A DNA stretch of 64,000 nucleotides from Reyranella sp. (GTDB lineage Bacteria > Pseudomonadota > Alphaproteobacteria > Reyranellales > Reyranellaceae), in NCBI RefSeq assembly GCF_004296935.1, contig NZ_SCVH01000083.1, forward strand, positions 32,075 to 96,074, read 5' to 3'. Positions within the stretch are counted from its first letter, which is position 1, and each line of letters begins with the position of its first letter. The notes below the pieces were generated by a model, which was not told where the DNA came from, did no database searches, and saw only the letters and a list, made by a program, of their open reading frames with translations. Of this stretch, positions 23,909 to 32,454 are shown in pieces. Both the position numbers and the translations under genes were made by a program.

Positions 23909-24991
23909 ATGATCGATACCGAAAAAGGCAGGGCGGATGTGTCGCGGTTCGCGATCGATCTCGCTATTCGCATCGCACTGCTTGGCGGCGTGATCTACGG
24001 CAGCCTGCAGCTTCTTCGCCCGATTGCGCCCATGCTGCTGTGGGCGGTGATCCTGGCGGTGGCCGTCTATCCGCTTTTCGCGCTGTTGCGTCGGCGCCTC
24101 GGCTTGCGCGGTTGGATTGCGGCGAGCTTGTTGTCGACCTTGCTCCTGGTGCTGCTGGTAACCCCGGTGATCATGCTGGCGGGATCCGCCGTCGAGACGC
24201 TTGAAGGCTACGCGCGGGACCTGATGCGGGGCGACCATCTGCTGCCGCAGCCGCCCGATACGGTCCAGAGCTGGCCGATCATCGGCCAGCGCCTCCACGA
24301 ACTCTGGCTCAATGCCGCGAACGACATGCGCGCCCTCCTGAAGACCCATGTCGGCCAGCTCGCCGCGGTGGGGCGCTGGGTTGGTGGCGTCGCGGCCGGC
24401 GTGGCGCTCGAGGTCCTGCAGTTTGCCACCGCCATCATCATCGCGGGCGTGGTGCTCGCCTATTCCGACACCCTGACCGCCACCGCCCGCGACCTGGCCG
24501 GCCGCGTCGCTGACGCAAAGGGAAGGCACTTTCTCGAAATCGCAGGCTCGACCATCCGCAACGTGTCGCAGGGCGTGATCGGCATCGCCGTTCTGCAATC
24601 TGCTTTGCTGGGCATCGGCATGCTGATCGCCGGCGTCCCCTTTGCCGGTGCCATCACTTTCGCCTGCCTGGTGCTGGCGATCGTCCAGGTTGGCCCCAAC
24701 ATCGTGATGATTCCGGTGATCATTTGGGCGTGGTTCGCCATGCCGGCCCTGAATGCCGGCATTTTCACCGTCTATTCTGCGCCGCTGTTGCTGGTCGACA
24801 ACGTGCTGCGTCCAGTGGTGATGGCGCGTGGTCTGCAGACGCCGATGGTCGTCATCCTGGCCGGCGTGATTTGCGGCACGCTGGCCGGTGGCTTGATCGG
24901 ACTGTTTGTCGGGCCGGTCGTGTTGGCGGTCTTCTACGACCTTGTGATCGCCTGGATCGTGGCGGGGCGGAGGGTCGACGGAAAGTCGTAG
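23909..24991 (+). CDS. AI-2E family (PerM/YdiK-like) membrane transporter
   Basis: A 360-residue integral membrane protein with about seven to eight helices. The C-terminal block PVVMARGLQTPMVVILAGVI (~296-315) followed by GGLIGLFVGPVVLAVFYDL is the family signature, as is PNIVMIPVIIWAW (~254). Members were named for AI-2 export but many act in sodium/proton exchange or as unknown permeases; no substrate can be given. ATG 23909 is 5 bases after a GGGGG site; the adjacent GTG at 23906 is too close to it. It is monocistronic and followed by a stem-loop (25000-25028). Confidence 0.87.
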   Translation: MIDTEKGRADVSRFAIDLAIRIALLGGVIYGSLQLLRPIAPMLLWAVILAVAVYPLFALLRRRLGLRGWIAASLLSTLLLVLLVTPVIMLAGSAVETLEGYARDLMRGDHLLPQPPDTVQSWPIIGQRLHELWLNAANDMRALLKTHVGQLAAVGRWVGGVAAGVALEVLQFATAIIIAGVVLAYSDTLTATARDLAGRVADAKGRHFLEIAGSTIRNVSQGVIGIAVLQSALLGIGMLIAGVPFAGAITFACLVLAIVQVGPNIVMIPVIIWAWFAMPALNAGIFTVYSAPLLLVDNVLRPVVMARGLQTPMVVILAGVICGTLAGGLIGLFVGPVVLAVFYDLVIAWIVAGRRVDGKS

Positions 24992-24999
24992 CCAACGAG

Positions 25000-25028
25000 A
25001 ACCCCGCCCACTTGCGGCAGACGGGGTT
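25000..25028 (+). terminator. Stem-loop after the AI-2E-type gene
   Basis: AACCCCG (25000-25006) pairs with CGGGGTT (25022-25028), with additional GCC/GGC pairing inside, 8 bases after the stop codon at 24991. There is no T-run, so termination strength is uncertain. The following bases to 25200 show no gene. Confidence 0.45.
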
Positions 25029-25200
25029 CGCTCGGGACATGGTCCCCTCCCTGATTCAGAAGGTTGGGAACGATCCGGTCGCGGAATTTCGGTGCCGCGT
25101 CACCCGCTTCGATTCGGTGGAGTCATAGGCGCTACCTACCCTCCTGCTAGGAAAGAACGTAGGGGCGTCCGCGGTGGACAATCAAGACAGAGCCGCTGAC

Positions 25201-26058
25201 CTACTTTTTCTTCTTCGGCCGGATGGCATCCCATTGCGCGTCGGTCCAATCGAGCATGGCCGAGGTGTTGGCACCGCCGCCACCGGACTGCAGCATCTTG
25301 CCGCCGTCGATCACGATGGCATCGCCGTTGATGTAGGCCGCCCCATCGCTCACTAGGAAGGCCGCAAGGTTGGCCAGTTCGATGTGCTCGCCGACCCGGC
25401 GCATCGGGATCGCCTTGATCATCTCCTCTTGGCCGCCACGCTCCTTGGGCATCAGCCGGCTCCACGCGCCTTCGGTCGGGAAAGGGCCGGGGACGATCGC
25501 ACAGGTGCGGATGCCCTTGGGGCCCCATTCGACGGCGAGGCTCTTGGTCATGGCCAGCACGCCCGCCTTGGCCATCGCCGAAGGCACCGTGAAGGGCGCG
25601 CCGGTCAGCGACGAGACGGTGAGGATCGACATCACCACCTTGTTGCGCTCGCCGGCGTCGATCCAGCGCCGCCCCGCGGCCACGGTGCAATAGGCCGAGC
25701 CGTGCAGCACGATGCCGAGAACGGCGTCGATGGCGCGCGAGGACATCTTGTGGGTCTGTGCCAGGATCTGCCCGGCGGCGTTGTTGACCAGGATATCGAG
25801 GGGCCGCTTTTCCCAGATCTTGTCCATCATGGCTTCGACGGCATCGGCCACGCGCACGTCGCAGCCCACGGTCTCGATCTCGCCGCCGGTCTCCTTGGCC
25901 AATTCCTCGGCGGTCTGCTTCAGCACATCCTCGCGCCGGCCGCAGATCACCACGTTGGCGCCGAGCTCGAGATAGCGGTGGGCCATCGAGCGGCCGAGGC
26001 CGGTGCCACCGCCTGTCACCAGGATGCGTTTGCCCTTCAGGAGGTCGGGTTGAAACAT
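25201..26058 (-). CDS. SDR oxidoreductase, 2,4-dienoyl-CoA reductase-like
   Basis: A 285-residue SDR. TGGGTGLGRSMA (~15-26) binds the dinucleotide and NNAAGQ (~91) replaces NNAG. Instead of YxxxK it has PFTVPSAMAKAGV (~161-173), and the following GPFPTEGAWSRL (~195-206) matches the mitochondrial/bacterial DECR family, where Lys in S-A-x-A-K and a Tyr elsewhere perform NADPH-dependent 2,4-dienoyl-CoA reduction in unsaturated fatty-acid oxidation. The C-terminus ends in a KKKK run. It begins 10 bases after the CoA-transferase stop on the same strand and is probably co-transcribed with it. Confidence 0.87.
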   Translation of the reverse strand: MFQPDLLKGKRILVTGGGTGLGRSMAHRYLELGANVVICGRREDVLKQTAEELAKETGGEIETVGCDVRVADAVEAMMDKIWEKRPLDILVNNAAGQILAQTHKMSSRAIDAVLGIVLHGSAYCTVAAGRRWIDAGERNKVVMSILTVSSLTGAPFTVPSAMAKAGVLAMTKSLAVEWGPKGIRTCAIVPGPFPTEGAWSRLMPKERGGQEEMIKAIPMRRVGEHIELANLAAFLVSDGAAYINGDAIVIDGGKMLQSGGGGANTSAMLDWTDAQWDAIRPKKKK

Positions 26059-26068
26059 CGCCGTCTCC

Positions 26069-27277
26069 TCAGGCCTTCTTGATCTCGGTGAGCGCGATGC
26101 CCGAGGTGACGAGCTTGTCGATCTCAGCCGCCGAATAACCCACCTCCGCCAGCACCGCCCTGGTGTCGGTGCCGAACTTCTTGGGCTTGCTGCGCACGCC
26201 GGCGGGTGTCCGCGACAGTTTCACGGGATTGCCGACGTTCCTATAACCGTCCTTCTCCCACACCATGCCGCGGTGCTTGGTGTGTGGATGCTCCATCACG
26301 TCGGGCACCTCCAGCACCGCGCCCGACGGCACGCCGCCCTTCATCAGCTCGATCGAGAAGCTGTCGGCGTCGCGGTCCTTTAGCAACTCACGCAACTCGG
26401 CCTCTAGCTCGAGGCGATGTGCCACCCGATCCTTGTTGGTCTTGAAGCGCGGATCCTGGGCCAGCTCGGGCTTGCCCAGCATCTGCGCAAGCTTGCGGAA
26501 CTGGCCGTCGTTGCCGGCGGCGATTGCGATGTTGCGACCCTTGGTCGGGAAGTTCGAGTATGGCACCAGGCTGCCGTGGCTGTTGCCCACGAGCTTGGGC
26601 TTCTGCCCCGCGGTGAAGTAGTTCGGCGCATGCGGCTGGTGGAGCGCGATGGCGCTGTCATAGAGAGTGGCGTCGATGAATTGGCCCTTGCCGGAGCGGT
26701 TGCGCTCGTAGAGCGCCATCAGGATGCCGATGCAGGCATTCATGCCGGTCGAGAGATCGACCACCGGCACGCCGACTCGCACCGGGCCGCTCTCGGGTGA
26801 GCCATTCACCGAGACCAACCCGGCCGAAGCCTGCACCATGGCGTCGTAGCCTGGAAAGCCACCCAGCGGGCCGTCCTCGCCGAAGCCCGAGACGCGGGCG
26901 TGAACGAGGCGCGGGAACTTCTTCACCAGCGTGTCAGCATAGCCGATGCCCCATTTCTCCATGGTGCCAGTCTTGAAATTGTCGATCAGCACGTCGGCCT
27001 CGGCGAGCAGTTTTAGCAATACCTCGCGGCCCTCGGGCTTGGAGAGATCGAGCGCGATCGTGCGCTTGTTGCGGTTGATGCCGGCGAAGTAGGCCGAGAT
27101 GCCTTCCTGGTCGAACGGAGGGCCCCAGAGCCGCGTCTCGTCGCCCTGCGGCGGCTCGATCTTGATCACTTCGGCGCCGTGGTCGGCCAGCATCTGCCCG
27201 CAATAGGGGCCGCCCAGCACGCGCGACAGGTCGATGACTTTCAGGCCGTCCAAAGCGCCTTTGCTGGCGTCGGGCAT
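26069..27277 (-). CDS. CaiB/BaiF family (class III) CoA transferase
   Basis: A 402-residue enzyme. The opening VIDLSRVLGGPYCGQMLADHGAEVIKIE (split over residues ~14-41) and GLNRNKRSIALDL-like INRNKRTIALDL (~68-79) are class III hallmarks. The catalytic Asp should lie in PGYDAMVQA (~140-148), and the C-terminal DVMEHPHTKHRGM segment is also conserved. The enzymes move CoA between carboxylic acids such as formate/oxalate, carnitine or bile acids. Here it precedes a dienoyl-CoA reductase-like SDR, so activation of an unsaturated acid for beta-oxidation is plausible. It diverges from the dienelactone hydrolase over 74 bases. Confidence 0.92.
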   Translation of the reverse strand: MPDASKGALDGLKVIDLSRVLGGPYCGQMLADHGAEVIKIEPPQGDETRLWGPPFDQEGISAYFAGINRNKRTIALDLSKPEGREVLLKLLAEADVLIDNFKTGTMEKWGIGYADTLVKKFPRLVHARVSGFGEDGPLGGFPGYDAMVQASAGLVSVNGSPESGPVRVGVPVVDLSTGMNACIGILMALYERNRSGKGQFIDATLYDSAIALHQPHAPNYFTAGQKPKLVGNSHGSLVPYSNFPTKGRNIAIAAGNDGQFRKLAQMLGKPELAQDPRFKTNKDRVAHRLELEAELRELLKDRDADSFSIELMKGGVPSGAVLEVPDVMEHPHTKHRGMVWEKDGYRNVGNPVKLSRTPAGVRSKPKKFGTDTRAVLAEVGYSAAEIDKLVTSGIALTEIKKA

Positions 27278-27351
27278 CTCATTCCACTCCTCGAATTCAA
27301 TGAGAGGCGGCGGTTATAGACCATGGGGCACTGGCCCGGTACCGTCCGGCC

Positions 27352-28095
27352 ATGATCGAACGTGACCTGGATATCGCCACGCAAGATGGCGCGATGAACA
27401 CCTACACCGTGCGGCCTGACGATGGCGGGCCGCTGCCGGTCGTCCTGATGCTGATGGATGCACCCGGCGTGCGCGAGGGCCTGAAGGAGATCTGCCGCAG
27501 GATCGCGCAGTCCGGCTATTACGTGCTGCTGCCCAACCTCTACTACCGCACCATCCGCGACTTCGTGTGCGGGCCGACGCGGGATCATCCCGACGCGGAA
27601 GCGAACCGCACCAGGATGTTCGGGTTCCTGGAGTCGATCTCCAACGCCAAGGTCACGGCCGATACCGGCGTGATCCTCGACAGGCTGCCATCGATGCCTG
27701 ACGCCAAGCCGGGCAAGATCGGCCTGGTCGGCTACTGCATGAGCGGCGCCTTCGTCACGGCGGCTGCGGCCATGCATCCCGACCGTATCGCCTGTTTCGC
27801 CTCCTACTACGGAACGCGACTGCTCACCGACAAGTCCGACTCGCCGCACCTGATGCTCTCGGACATCACGGCCGAGGGCTACTACTCGTTCGCCGAGCAC
27901 GACGCCTACGTGCCGTTGTCCGGTGTCGCCAGGTTCGAGAAGCTGCTGGCCTCGGCGCCGTTTCCCTCGCGTGTCGAAACCGAGATGGGCACGCATCACG
28001 GTTACGCCTTCTCCGACCGCGGCAACCTGCACGAGGCCGCCCGCGAAAAGCACTATGAGCGCATGCTGGCGCTTTATCGCCGCCACATCGGTTGA
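27352..28095 (+). CDS. Dienelactone hydrolase family protein
   Basis: A 247-residue alpha/beta hydrolase with a cysteine nucleophile: IGLVGYCMSGAF places Cys129 in the elbow, with Asp184 (AEHDAYVP) and His216 (THHGYAF) completing the triad. The GPTRDH and PNLYYR segments are usual in the family. Dienelactone hydrolase opens 4-carboxymethylene-butenolides to maleylacetate in (chloro)aromatic degradation; broader substrate use is common. The gene is followed after 10 bases by an iron-containing dehydrogenase of the maleylacetate reductase superfamily, which would use such a product. Confidence 0.88.
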   Translation: MIERDLDIATQDGAMNTYTVRPDDGGPLPVVLMLMDAPGVREGLKEICRRIAQSGYYVLLPNLYYRTIRDFVCGPTRDHPDAEANRTRMFGFLESISNAKVTADTGVILDRLPSMPDAKPGKIGLVGYCMSGAFVTAAAAMHPDRIACFASYYGTRLLTDKSDSPHLMLSDITAEGYYSFAEHDAYVPLSGVARFEKLLASAPFPSRVETEMGTHHGYAFSDRGNLHEAAREKHYERMLALYRRHIG

Positions 28096-28105
28096 GGAGT
28101 CTCCC

Positions 28106-29281
28106 ATGTTGAGCGGCATCCACGGACACCAGGACATCGAACGCGTGGTCTACGGCAAGCCGGCGGGCGCGGCTCTTCGAGCCGAGGCCGAACGGCTGGG
28201 CGCCAAACGTGTTTTCATTACCACCACCAGGTCCGTGGCCCAAAGCGCCCTATTGGCCGACGTGATCCGCGACCTCGGCGACCGTTACGCAGGCGTCTAT
28301 GCCGGCATCACCGCCCATTCGCCCCGGCCCTGCGTGATCGAGGGCGCGGCACTCGCGCGCGAGGCCAAGGCCGACCTGATCGTGGCGGTGGGCGGCGGCT
28401 CGGCAATCGACGCCACCAAGGTGATGCTGATCGCGCTGTGGCAGAACGCGACTAGGATCGAGGATCTCGATCTTTATCGCGCCGGCAAGCCGAAGGAGGG
28501 CGCCGCGCCGCCCGCCGAGGCGATCAAGCCACCGGCCGAGGCGATCCGCATGCTGGCTGTGCCGACCACGCTGTCGGCCGCCGAGTTCAACGCCTTCGCC
28601 GGCATCACCGATCCGCGCCATGGTATCAAGGAAAGCTTCGGCCATCGCCTGGTCGTGCCGCGCGTCATCGTTCTCGATCCCGGCGCGACGCTGGCCACGC
28701 CGATGGACCTCATGCTCTCGACCGGGCTCAAGGCGGTTGACCATGCCGTCGAGCGGCTATGCTCGCAGCAGGCCAATCCGTTTGCCATCGGTACCTCGAC
28801 GGAGGCGTTGAGGCTCTTGTCGCGCGCACTGCCCGGGCACAAGGCGCGGCCGGAGGACATGGAAACGCGGCTCAACCTGCAGTTCGGCATGTGGCTGTCG
28901 ATCGGCGCAGGCACCTCCGGCGTCGGCGTCGGCGCGAGCCACGGCATCGGCCACGTGCTGGGTGCCGCCTGCCATGTGCCGCACGGCCATACTTCGTGTG
29001 TGATGCTGCCTTCGGTGCTGCGCTGGAACCTGCCCGCCAATGCCGAGCGCCAGAAGCGGGTGAGCGAGGCTTTTGGCAAGCCGGAGAGTGCGGCGGCCGA
29101 CCTGGTGGCTGGCCTGGTGAAGGCGCTCGGCCTGCCGGGCCGGCTTTCGGAAGTGGGTGTGGGCAAGGATCGCTTCCGCGAGATCGCCGAGAAGTCGATG
29201 CACGACCGGGCCGTGCTCAACAATCCTCGCCCGATCAAGGGGCCGGAGCAGGTGATGGAGATTCTCGAGCTCGCCGCCTAG
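28106..29281 (+). CDS. Iron-containing alcohol dehydrogenase / maleylacetate reductase family
   Basis: A 391-residue dehydrogenase. VAVGGGSAIDATK (~92-104) binds NAD(P). PTTLSAAEFNAFAGIT (~152-167) and the metal-site region ASHGIGHVLGAACHVPHGHT (~278-297), rich in His, match the Fe-ADH/maleylacetate reductase superfamily. In the catabolic setting after dienelactone hydrolase, maleylacetate reduction to 3-oxoadipate is the likely role, but a plain alcohol dehydrogenase is possible. I chose ATG 28106 (MLSGIHGHQ), preceded by GAGGAGT; the longer frame upstream lies over the hydrolase gene. Confidence 0.87.
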   Translation: MLSGIHGHQDIERVVYGKPAGAALRAEAERLGAKRVFITTTRSVAQSALLADVIRDLGDRYAGVYAGITAHSPRPCVIEGAALAREAKADLIVAVGGGSAIDATKVMLIALWQNATRIEDLDLYRAGKPKEGAAPPAEAIKPPAEAIRMLAVPTTLSAAEFNAFAGITDPRHGIKESFGHRLVVPRVIVLDPGATLATPMDLMLSTGLKAVDHAVERLCSQQANPFAIGTSTEALRLLSRALPGHKARPEDMETRLNLQFGMWLSIGAGTSGVGVGASHGIGHVLGAACHVPHGHTSCVMLPSVLRWNLPANAERQKRVSEAFGKPESAAADLVAGLVKALGLPGRLSEVGVGKDRFREIAEKSMHDRAVLNNPRPIKGPEQVMEILELAA

Positions 29282-29308
29282 TTGGCAATTGATTTGCCCT
29301 CCAAACGA

Positions 29309-29332
29309 TATAGTCTAGAGTCAATCTAGAGT
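29309..29332 (+). promoter_or_regulatory. Promoter region with direct TCTAGAGT repeats
   Basis: A -10-like TATAGT (29309-29314) is followed by TCTAGAGT at 29314-29321 and 29325-29332, spaced 11 bp apart, i.e. one helical turn. It sits 62 bases upstream of the ABC binding-protein start and could be an operator. TTGGCA (29282) and TTGATT (29289) are possible -35 boxes, but neither spacing is ideal. Confidence 0.4.
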
Positions 29333-29393
29333 AGAGATTCGCTCGCAAAAGCAAAAAAGAATCAGGGAAACGCCAACCAAGAGGGGACACGCC

Positions 29394-30596
29394 ATGATGC
29401 GACTGACTCTGTGCGCGCTTGCGGCCTTGGCCGCGACCGCGCTTGCCGCTGCGCCCACCGTGGCGCAGGACAAGGTCAAGATCGGCTATGCCATCTCCAA
29501 GACCGGTCCCAACGCCGGCGGCGCCACCATCACCCAGATCCCGAACTACGAGATGTGGGTCAAGGATGTGAACGCCAAGGGCGGCCTCATGATCGGCGGC
29601 AAGCGCGTCCCGATCGAGGTGATTGAATACGACGACCGTTCCAACTCCGAGGAGGCCGTGCGGGCCGTCGAGCGGTTGGTGACCCAGGACAAGGTCGACC
29701 TGCTGTTCCCGCCGTGGGGCACCGGTCTCAATCTTGCGGTGGGGCCGGTGTTCAACAAGTACGGCTATCCCCAGCTCGCCTTCAGCGCCGTCACGGATCG
29801 GGCGCCCGATCTGGTCAAGCGCTGGCCCAACAGCTTCTGGCTGCTCGGCACCAGCACGCAATATGTCGACTCGCTGGTCGGCCTCCTGAAGAAGCTGCGC
29901 GACGAAGGCAAGATCGGACCCAACATCGCCATGATCTCGATTGCTGATGGCTTCGGCATCGACCTCTCGCAGGCCGCCCGCAAGGGCTTCACCGCCGCGG
30001 GCTTCAAGCTCGCCTACGACAAGAGCTATCCCATCGGCACCCAGGACCTCTCGCCGCTGATCGGCGAGGCGTCGCGTTCCGGCGCCGACACGTTCGTGGC
30101 CTTCAGCTACCCGCCCGACACCATGGCGCTCACCGAGCAGTCCAAGGTGGCATCCTACGCGCCCAAGGTGATGTTCCTGGGTGTGGGCGTCGGCTTCCCG
30201 ATGTATGCCCAGCGCTTCGGCGCTAATGTCGAGGGCATCATGTCGCTCGGCGGCTGGTCCAAGGACAATGCCTCGACCCTGGCCTACGCCAAGAAGCACG
30301 AGGAAATGTTCAAGCGCGGGCCCGATCGCTGGGGCAGCCAGATCGGCTACTCCTCGCTGCAGATGCTCGAGCAGGCGATCGAGAAGGTCGGCAAGATCGA
30401 TCGTGCCGCCATCATCAAGGAGCTGCAGACCGGCACCTTCGACACCGTGCTCGGCAAGGTGAAGATGGTCGACAACATGATGAAGGACAACTTCTGGCTG
30501 ATCGGCCAGTGGCAGGACGGCTTCTTCGTTGGCGTGGCACCTCAACGCGCCGGTGTCGGTTCCGTCGTGGTGCCGAAGCCGGCCTGGAAGCCTTAG
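29394..30596 (+). CDS. ABC transporter substrate-binding protein (LivK/Peripla_BP_6 type)
   Basis: A 400-residue periplasmic binding protein. A signal peptide covers residues ~1-24 (ending PTVAQ). The mature part begins KVKIGYAISKTGPNAGG, the ligand-site opening of branched-chain amino-acid type proteins, and IEVIEYDDRSNSEEAVRAVE (~80-99) is the typical next segment. Related proteins bind aromatic acids or amides as well as Leu/Ile/Val. It heads an operon encoding two permeases, two ATPases, an SDR and a cupin dioxygenase-like protein, so an aromatic or aryl-ketone ligand is likely. AAGAGGGG precedes ATG by 8 bases. Confidence 0.92.
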   Translation: MMRLTLCALAALAATALAAAPTVAQDKVKIGYAISKTGPNAGGATITQIPNYEMWVKDVNAKGGLMIGGKRVPIEVIEYDDRSNSEEAVRAVERLVTQDKVDLLFPPWGTGLNLAVGPVFNKYGYPQLAFSAVTDRAPDLVKRWPNSFWLLGTSTQYVDSLVGLLKKLRDEGKIGPNIAMISIADGFGIDLSQAARKGFTAAGFKLAYDKSYPIGTQDLSPLIGEASRSGADTFVAFSYPPDTMALTEQSKVASYAPKVMFLGVGVGFPMYAQRFGANVEGIMSLGGWSKDNASTLAYAKKHEEMFKRGPDRWGSQIGYSSLQMLEQAIEKVGKIDRAAIIKELQTGTFDTVLGKVKMVDNMMKDNFWLIGQWQDGFFVGVAPQRAGVGSVVVPKPAWKP

Positions 30597-30667
30597 TCGG
30601 TTCATTTGGGCGGGCGGATGCCGCCGGCATCCGCCCTATCCTTCGTCCTGCGTACGGGTGATCGGCG

Positions 30668-31540
30668 ATGCTGCTCGAAGTGACGCTCTCCGGCGTGACG
30701 CTGGGCGGCATGTATGCGCTGGTCGCCATGGGGCTGACGCTGCAGTACGGCGTCGCCCGCATCATGAACCTCTCCTACGGCGAGCTGCTGATCGCCGCCG
30801 CCTTCGCCGCCTTCTGGTTCTATTCCGGCCTGGCGCTCAACCCGCTGCTCGGCCTGATCGTCGTGCCGCCGCTGGCCTTTGCCGCCAGCTACGCCATCTA
30901 CCGCTACCTGCTGCAGCCGCTGGTGCGCCGCGCCAAGTCGCGCGACCAGCTCGAGGTCGACAGCATCCTCGCCACCTTCGGGCTGCTGTTCGTGATCCAG
31001 GGCGTCATGCTGGCGCTGTTCGGCGGCGCCTACTACAGCTACTCCTTCCTCTCCGTGCCGCTGCAGTTCGCCGGCGCCACCGTCGCCGCCAACCGCCTGC
31101 TGGCGCTGGTGCTGGCCGTCGTGATCGGGCTCGGCCTCTACCTCGGCCTTACCCGTACGCGGCTCGGCACCGCGGTCCGCGCCGTCGCGGTCGATCCGGT
31201 GGCGGCCCAACTCGTCGCCATCGACGTGCGCACCGCCTCGGCGCTGGCCTTCGCGCTGGGCGGTGCGCTGGTGGCGGCGGCCGGCGTGCTGGTCTCGATG
31301 TTCCTCACCTTCAATGCCAATCTGGGCGTCGTTTTCACCCTGAAGGCACTGATCGTCGTCATCATGGGTGGCGTCGGCAATCTTCTGGGCGCGCTGATCG
31401 CCGGGCTGATCCTGGGGCTCACCGAAAACTACGTCGCCACCTTCATCGATCCCGGCCTGACGCTCGCCGCCACTTACGCGATCTTCCTGCTCGTGCTCCT
31501 GGTGCGGCCACAGGGCCTGCTCGGCCGGGCCAATCGATGA
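30668..31540 (+). CDS. Branched-chain amino acid-type ABC permease (LivH family)
   Basis: A 290-residue inner-membrane protein with about eight helices. GVTLGGMYALVAMGLTLQYG (~11-30) and RIMNLSYGELLIAAAF (~33-48) are LivH hallmarks, as is GRAVRAVA-like GTAVRAVAVDPVAAQLVAID (~175-194). It ends GLLGRANR. With LivM it forms the translocation channel. Its stop overlaps the LivM start as ATGA. Seventy-one bases separate it from the binding-protein gene. Confidence 0.92.
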   Translation: MLLEVTLSGVTLGGMYALVAMGLTLQYGVARIMNLSYGELLIAAAFAAFWFYSGLALNPLLGLIVVPPLAFAASYAIYRYLLQPLVRRAKSRDQLEVDSILATFGLLFVIQGVMLALFGGAYYSYSFLSVPLQFAGATVAANRLLALVLAVVIGLGLYLGLTRTRLGTAVRAVAVDPVAAQLVAIDVRTASALAFALGGALVAAAGVLVSMFLTFNANLGVVFTLKALIVVIMGGVGNLLGALIAGLILGLTENYVATFIDPGLTLAATYAIFLLVLLVRPQGLLGRANR

Positions 31541-32454
31541 TGACGCAGGATGCACTCCGGGTTCTGGGCGTGGCGGCGGCCATCGCCGGCCTCGCGTGCG
31601 TGCCGTTCCTGCTGGGCGACTACGGGCTGTCGCTCGCCATCAACATCGTGAGCTACACCGTGCTGGCGACGGCCTGGAGCCTGTTTTCCGGCCCGACGCG
31701 CTACGTCTCGCTGGCCACCGTCGCCTTCTTCGGCATCGGCGCCTACACCACGGCCGTATTTGCCGAGACGCTCGCCTGGCCGCTGGTGCTGCTGATCGCG
31801 GCCGGTATCGGCATCCTGGTGGCGGGCATCGTCGGCCTCTCGACGCTCCGCCTCTCCGGCGTCTACTTCGTGATCTTCACCCTGGGCCTGGCCGAACTCG
31901 TCCGCCAACTCGTCACCTGGTACGAGGTCAACAAGACGCGCACTCTGGGCCGCTACGTCTTCACCGACATCACCGCCGCCCAGATCTACTGGCAACTGCT
32001 GATCCTTGCGGTGCTGGTGTTCGCCGCCGGATTCCTGATCGGCCGGTCCAGGCTCGGGCTGGCGCTGCGCGCCATCGGCGATGACGAGACCGTGGCCCGC
32101 CACTCGGGCATCGATGCAACCCAGGCCAAGGTCGCGCTGTTCGTGCTCAGTACCGTGTTTATGACGCTGACGGGCGCGATCATGGCGCCGCGCTGGACCT
32201 ACATCGATCCCGCCATTGCCTTCAATCCGGTGATCTCCTTCACCGTCCTGATCATGGCCTTGCTGGGCGGCGTCCACCGGCTCTACGGGCCGGTGATGGG
32301 CGTGGTGCCGCTGGCGCTGCTGTTTGAGTTCCTGCTGGCGCGTTTCCCCAATCATTTCAGCATCATGGTTGGGCTTGTCTTCATCCTCATCGTCTACGCC
32401 ATCCCGCGCGGCATCGTGGGGCTGGTGGAACAGACCGTGCGGCGGCCGGCATGA
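31537..32454 (+). CDS. Branched-chain amino acid-type ABC permease (LivM family)
   Basis: A 305-residue inner-membrane protein with eight to ten helices. Family markers are TAWSLFSGPTRYVSLA (~46-61), FFGIGAYTTAVFA (~65-77), GLALRAIGDDETVARHSGID (~175-194) and GGVHRLYGPVMG (~245-256). It pairs with the LivH protein encoded just upstream, with translational coupling at both ends: its ATG lies in the LivH TGA and its TGA overlaps the LivG ATG. Two successive ATG codons (31537, 31540) are both possible starts. Confidence 0.92.
   Translation: MMTQDALRVLGVAAAIAGLACVPFLLGDYGLSLAINIVSYTVLATAWSLFSGPTRYVSLATVAFFGIGAYTTAVFAETLAWPLVLLIAAGIGILVAGIVGLSTLRLSGVYFVIFTLGLAELVRQLVTWYEVNKTRTLGRYVFTDITAAQIYWQLLILAVLVFAAGFLIGRSRLGLALRAIGDDETVARHSGIDATQAKVALFVLSTVFMTLTGAIMAPRWTYIDPAIAFNPVISFTVLIMALLGGVHRLYGPVMGVVPLALLFEFLLARFPNHFSIMVGLVFILIVYAIPRGIVGLVEQTVRRPA

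Noticed and set aside
25201-26058. SDR lacking the usual Tyr-x3-Lys, thought to be defective
   Set aside because: The S-A-M-A-K segment and surrounding blocks match the 2,4-dienoyl-CoA reductase family, in which this is normal.
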